Below, one piece after another: positions 62,551 through 64,000 of a stretch of 64,000 bases of DNA. The stretch spans positions 17,677-81,676 of the forward strand of contig NZ_BJZV01000021.1 of NCBI RefSeq assembly GCF_007992215.1, read 5' to 3'. The stretch comes from Methylobacterium gnaphalii (GTDB lineage: Bacteria > Pseudomonadota > Alphaproteobacteria > Rhizobiales > Beijerinckiaceae). Positions within the stretch are counted from its first letter, which is position 1, and every line of letters begins with the position of its first letter. Made by a program: the position numbers and the translations under genes. The notes under the pieces are model-generated. The model was not told where the DNA came from and did not search any database. It saw only the letters and a program-made list of their open reading frames with translations.

Positions 62551-63968
62551 CGGCGCCGACCCCGCTTCGGCCATCGCGGGAGCGACTGCTGGCCCGCGTC
62601 GGCAAGCTGTTCCGCACGACAGCCTTCAAGCTCTCGCTCGCCTATCTCGTGATCTTCGCGCTCTGCGCGGTGACGGCGCTCGGCTACGTCGCCTGGAACG
62701 CACGCAGGGTTCTCGACGACCAGATCGTCCAGACCATCGAGGCCGAGATCAACGGGTTGCAGGAGCAGTACACGGCAGGTGGCCTGCGCACGCTGATCTC
62801 GGTGATCGAGCGCCGCTCGAAGGAACCCGGTGCCTCGCTCTACCTCGTCACGACGCCGGCTGGCGAGCGCATCGTCGGCAATGTCGGCTCCATCCCCTCC
62901 GCACTGCTCTCGCAGACAGGGCAGTTCGAGATCTCCTACGGCCGCGACGTCGATACCAGGGGGGCGCAGCATCGGGCGATCGTTCGGCTCTACACCCTTG
63001 CCGGAGGCTTTCACCTCCTCGTCGGCCGCGACACCGAGGAGCGCGACCAGCTGCGTGCCGCCATCGGCAATACCTTCGGCAGCTCGCTGGCTTTGGTGCT
63101 GCTGCTCGGCGTAGTCGGCGGCTGGTTCGTGGCGAGCCGCGTGCTCAAGCGGGTCGACGACATGACCGAAACGACCCGCTCCATCATGGCCGGCAATCTG
63201 GATGGGCGCCTGCGCGTTGCCGGCACCGGCGACGAACTCGACCGCTTGGCCCAGAATCTCAACCTCATGCTGGAGCGCATCGGGGAGTTGATGCGAGGCA
63301 TGAAAGAGGTCTCCGACAACATCGCCCACGACCTCAAAACGCCGCTGACCCGCCTGCGCAACCACGCCGACGAGGCCCTACGTGGCGAGCGCTCGCCGGA
63401 GGAGCTGCGCGAGGCGATCGGCGCCGTGATCGAGGAGAGCGACGGGCTGATCCGCGTGTTCGAAGCGCTGCTCACCATCGCCAGGCTGGAGGCCGGCAGC
63501 GCCCGCGAATCCTTCTCCGAGTTCGACGTGGGTCAGGCCCTACGAGAGGTTGGGGAGCTTTACGAGGCTCTGGCCGAGGAGAACGGCCTGACGCTGTCCG
63601 TCGAGGCGGAGCCCGGCCTCATGCTCGTCGGCAATCGCGAACTCGTCGGGCAGGCGCTCTCGAACCTCGCCGACAACGCTATCAAGTACGGGGCGAGTGG
63701 AACCGGCGAGCGCAGCATCTTGATGAGGGCTGAGCGCGAGCCGGAGGGCATTGCGCTGACCGTCGCGGATCACGGCCCCGGCATCCCGGAGAGCGAGCAG
63801 GCCCGCGTGCTGGACCGCTTCGTGCGGTTGGACAATGCGCGCTCGCGGCCCGGCTTCGGGCTCGGCCTGAGCCTCGTCAACGCCGTGGTGCGCCTGCACG
63901 GCGGTACGCTCTCGCTCCGAAACAATGCCCCGGGTCTGGCGATTAAGCTGTCACTGCCGCGAGCCTGA
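62547..63968 (+). CDS. Sensor histidine kinase
   Basis: 473 residues. Membrane spans at about 30-48 and 179-197 flank a periplasmic sensor domain of about 130 residues. HAMP follows at about 198-250. His261 is in NIAHDLKTPLTRL. ATPase motifs are NLADNAIKYGA, DHGPGIPESE and GFGLGLSLVNAV. The 4-bp overlap pairs it with the preceding regulator. Ligand unknown. Confidence 0.94.
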   Translation: MTAPTPLRPSRERLLARVGKLFRTTAFKLSLAYLVIFALCAVTALGYVAWNARRVLDDQIVQTIEAEINGLQEQYTAGGLRTLISVIERRSKEPGASLYLVTTPAGERIVGNVGSIPSALLSQTGQFEISYGRDVDTRGAQHRAIVRLYTLAGGFHLLVGRDTEERDQLRAAIGNTFGSSLALVLLLGVVGGWFVASRVLKRVDDMTETTRSIMAGNLDGRLRVAGTGDELDRLAQNLNLMLERIGELMRGMKEVSDNIAHDLKTPLTRLRNHADEALRGERSPEELREAIGAVIEESDGLIRVFEALLTIARLEAGSARESFSEFDVGQALREVGELYEALAEENGLTLSVEAEPGLMLVGNRELVGQALSNLADNAIKYGASGTGERSILMRAEREPEGIALTVADHGPGIPESEQARVLDRFVRLDNARSRPGFGLGLSLVNAVVRLHGGTLSLRNNAPGLAIKLSLPRA

Positions 63969-64000
63969 GACCTACCTGAGACTTAGAGCGCCTAACAGAA

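Noticed and set aside
1..64000. CRISPR arrays, insertion sequences, rRNA, riboswitches
   Set aside because: No regularly spaced repeat array, transposase signature, rRNA segment or recognisable riboswitch core was found on either strand by eye.

Overview
The window is high-GC DNA from an alphaproteobacterium, most likely Methylobacterium/Methylorubrum or a close Hyphomicrobiales relative. The inference rests on gene order and families: rpsB-tsf-pyrH-frr-cdsA-dxr-rseP-bamA-lpxD on one strand, an ispH-thrB pair, an lpiA(mprF)-acvB pair, a MarR/OmpR/histidine-kinase set arranged like petP-petR, a DUF6894-like small protein, and a Methylobacterium-type integrase remnant. No rRNA operon, intact tRNA, insertion sequence or CRISPR array was seen.

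Region 1 (1-14758) reads as an extracellular-polysaccharide and secretion locus. It holds a sugar-nucleotide epimerase cut by the window edge, a DegT-type sugar aminotransferase, UDP-glucose 6-dehydrogenase, an AraC-type regulator, a large right-handed beta-helix protein with no Sec signal, a type I secretion ABC exporter (PrtD-like) and adaptor (HlyD/PrtE-like), an ExoF/Wza-like export protein, and two related LuxR-type regulators whose receiver domains lack the usual phosphorylation residues. The simplest reading is that the first genes make activated sugars (including UDP-glucuronate), the ExoF-like protein helps export polymer, and the type I system secretes the beta-helix protein to bind or modify it. 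This is the most novel-looking part of the window.

Region 2 (14759-18154) is gene-poor and partly AT-rich. It has small unknown genes, a previously uncounted 58-residue membrane protein and a truncated FAD-oxidase remnant next to serA.

Region 3 (18167-36439) is mostly housekeeping and stress physiology: serA, thrB, ispH, a CPA2 antiporter, a MATE exporter, a DUF937 protein, an orphan Flp pilin, a DUF3072 protein, ilvE, a MarR-response regulator-kinase operon, a fructosamine-kinase/LMW-phosphatase pair (probable protein deglycation) and acvB-mprF (lysyl-phosphatidylglycerol turnover).

Region 4 (36440-48715) is mixed: a TonB-dependent siderophore receptor, an aminotransferase, a scar of an integrative element (tRNA-Thr remnant plus a frameshifted tyrosine integrase), PBP1A, a PilZ protein, pyrophosphatase, a GNAT enzyme, and a phosphatase-WcbI pair.

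Region 5 (48726-64000) is the conserved envelope and translation cluster from lpxD back to rpsB, followed by kdsD and a divergent OmpR/histidine-kinase pair. Two expected neighbours are missing from this cluster: uppS between frr and cdsA, and fabZ-lpxA after lpxD. Coordinates of several starts were moved inward from the longest open frame, as explained in each entry.
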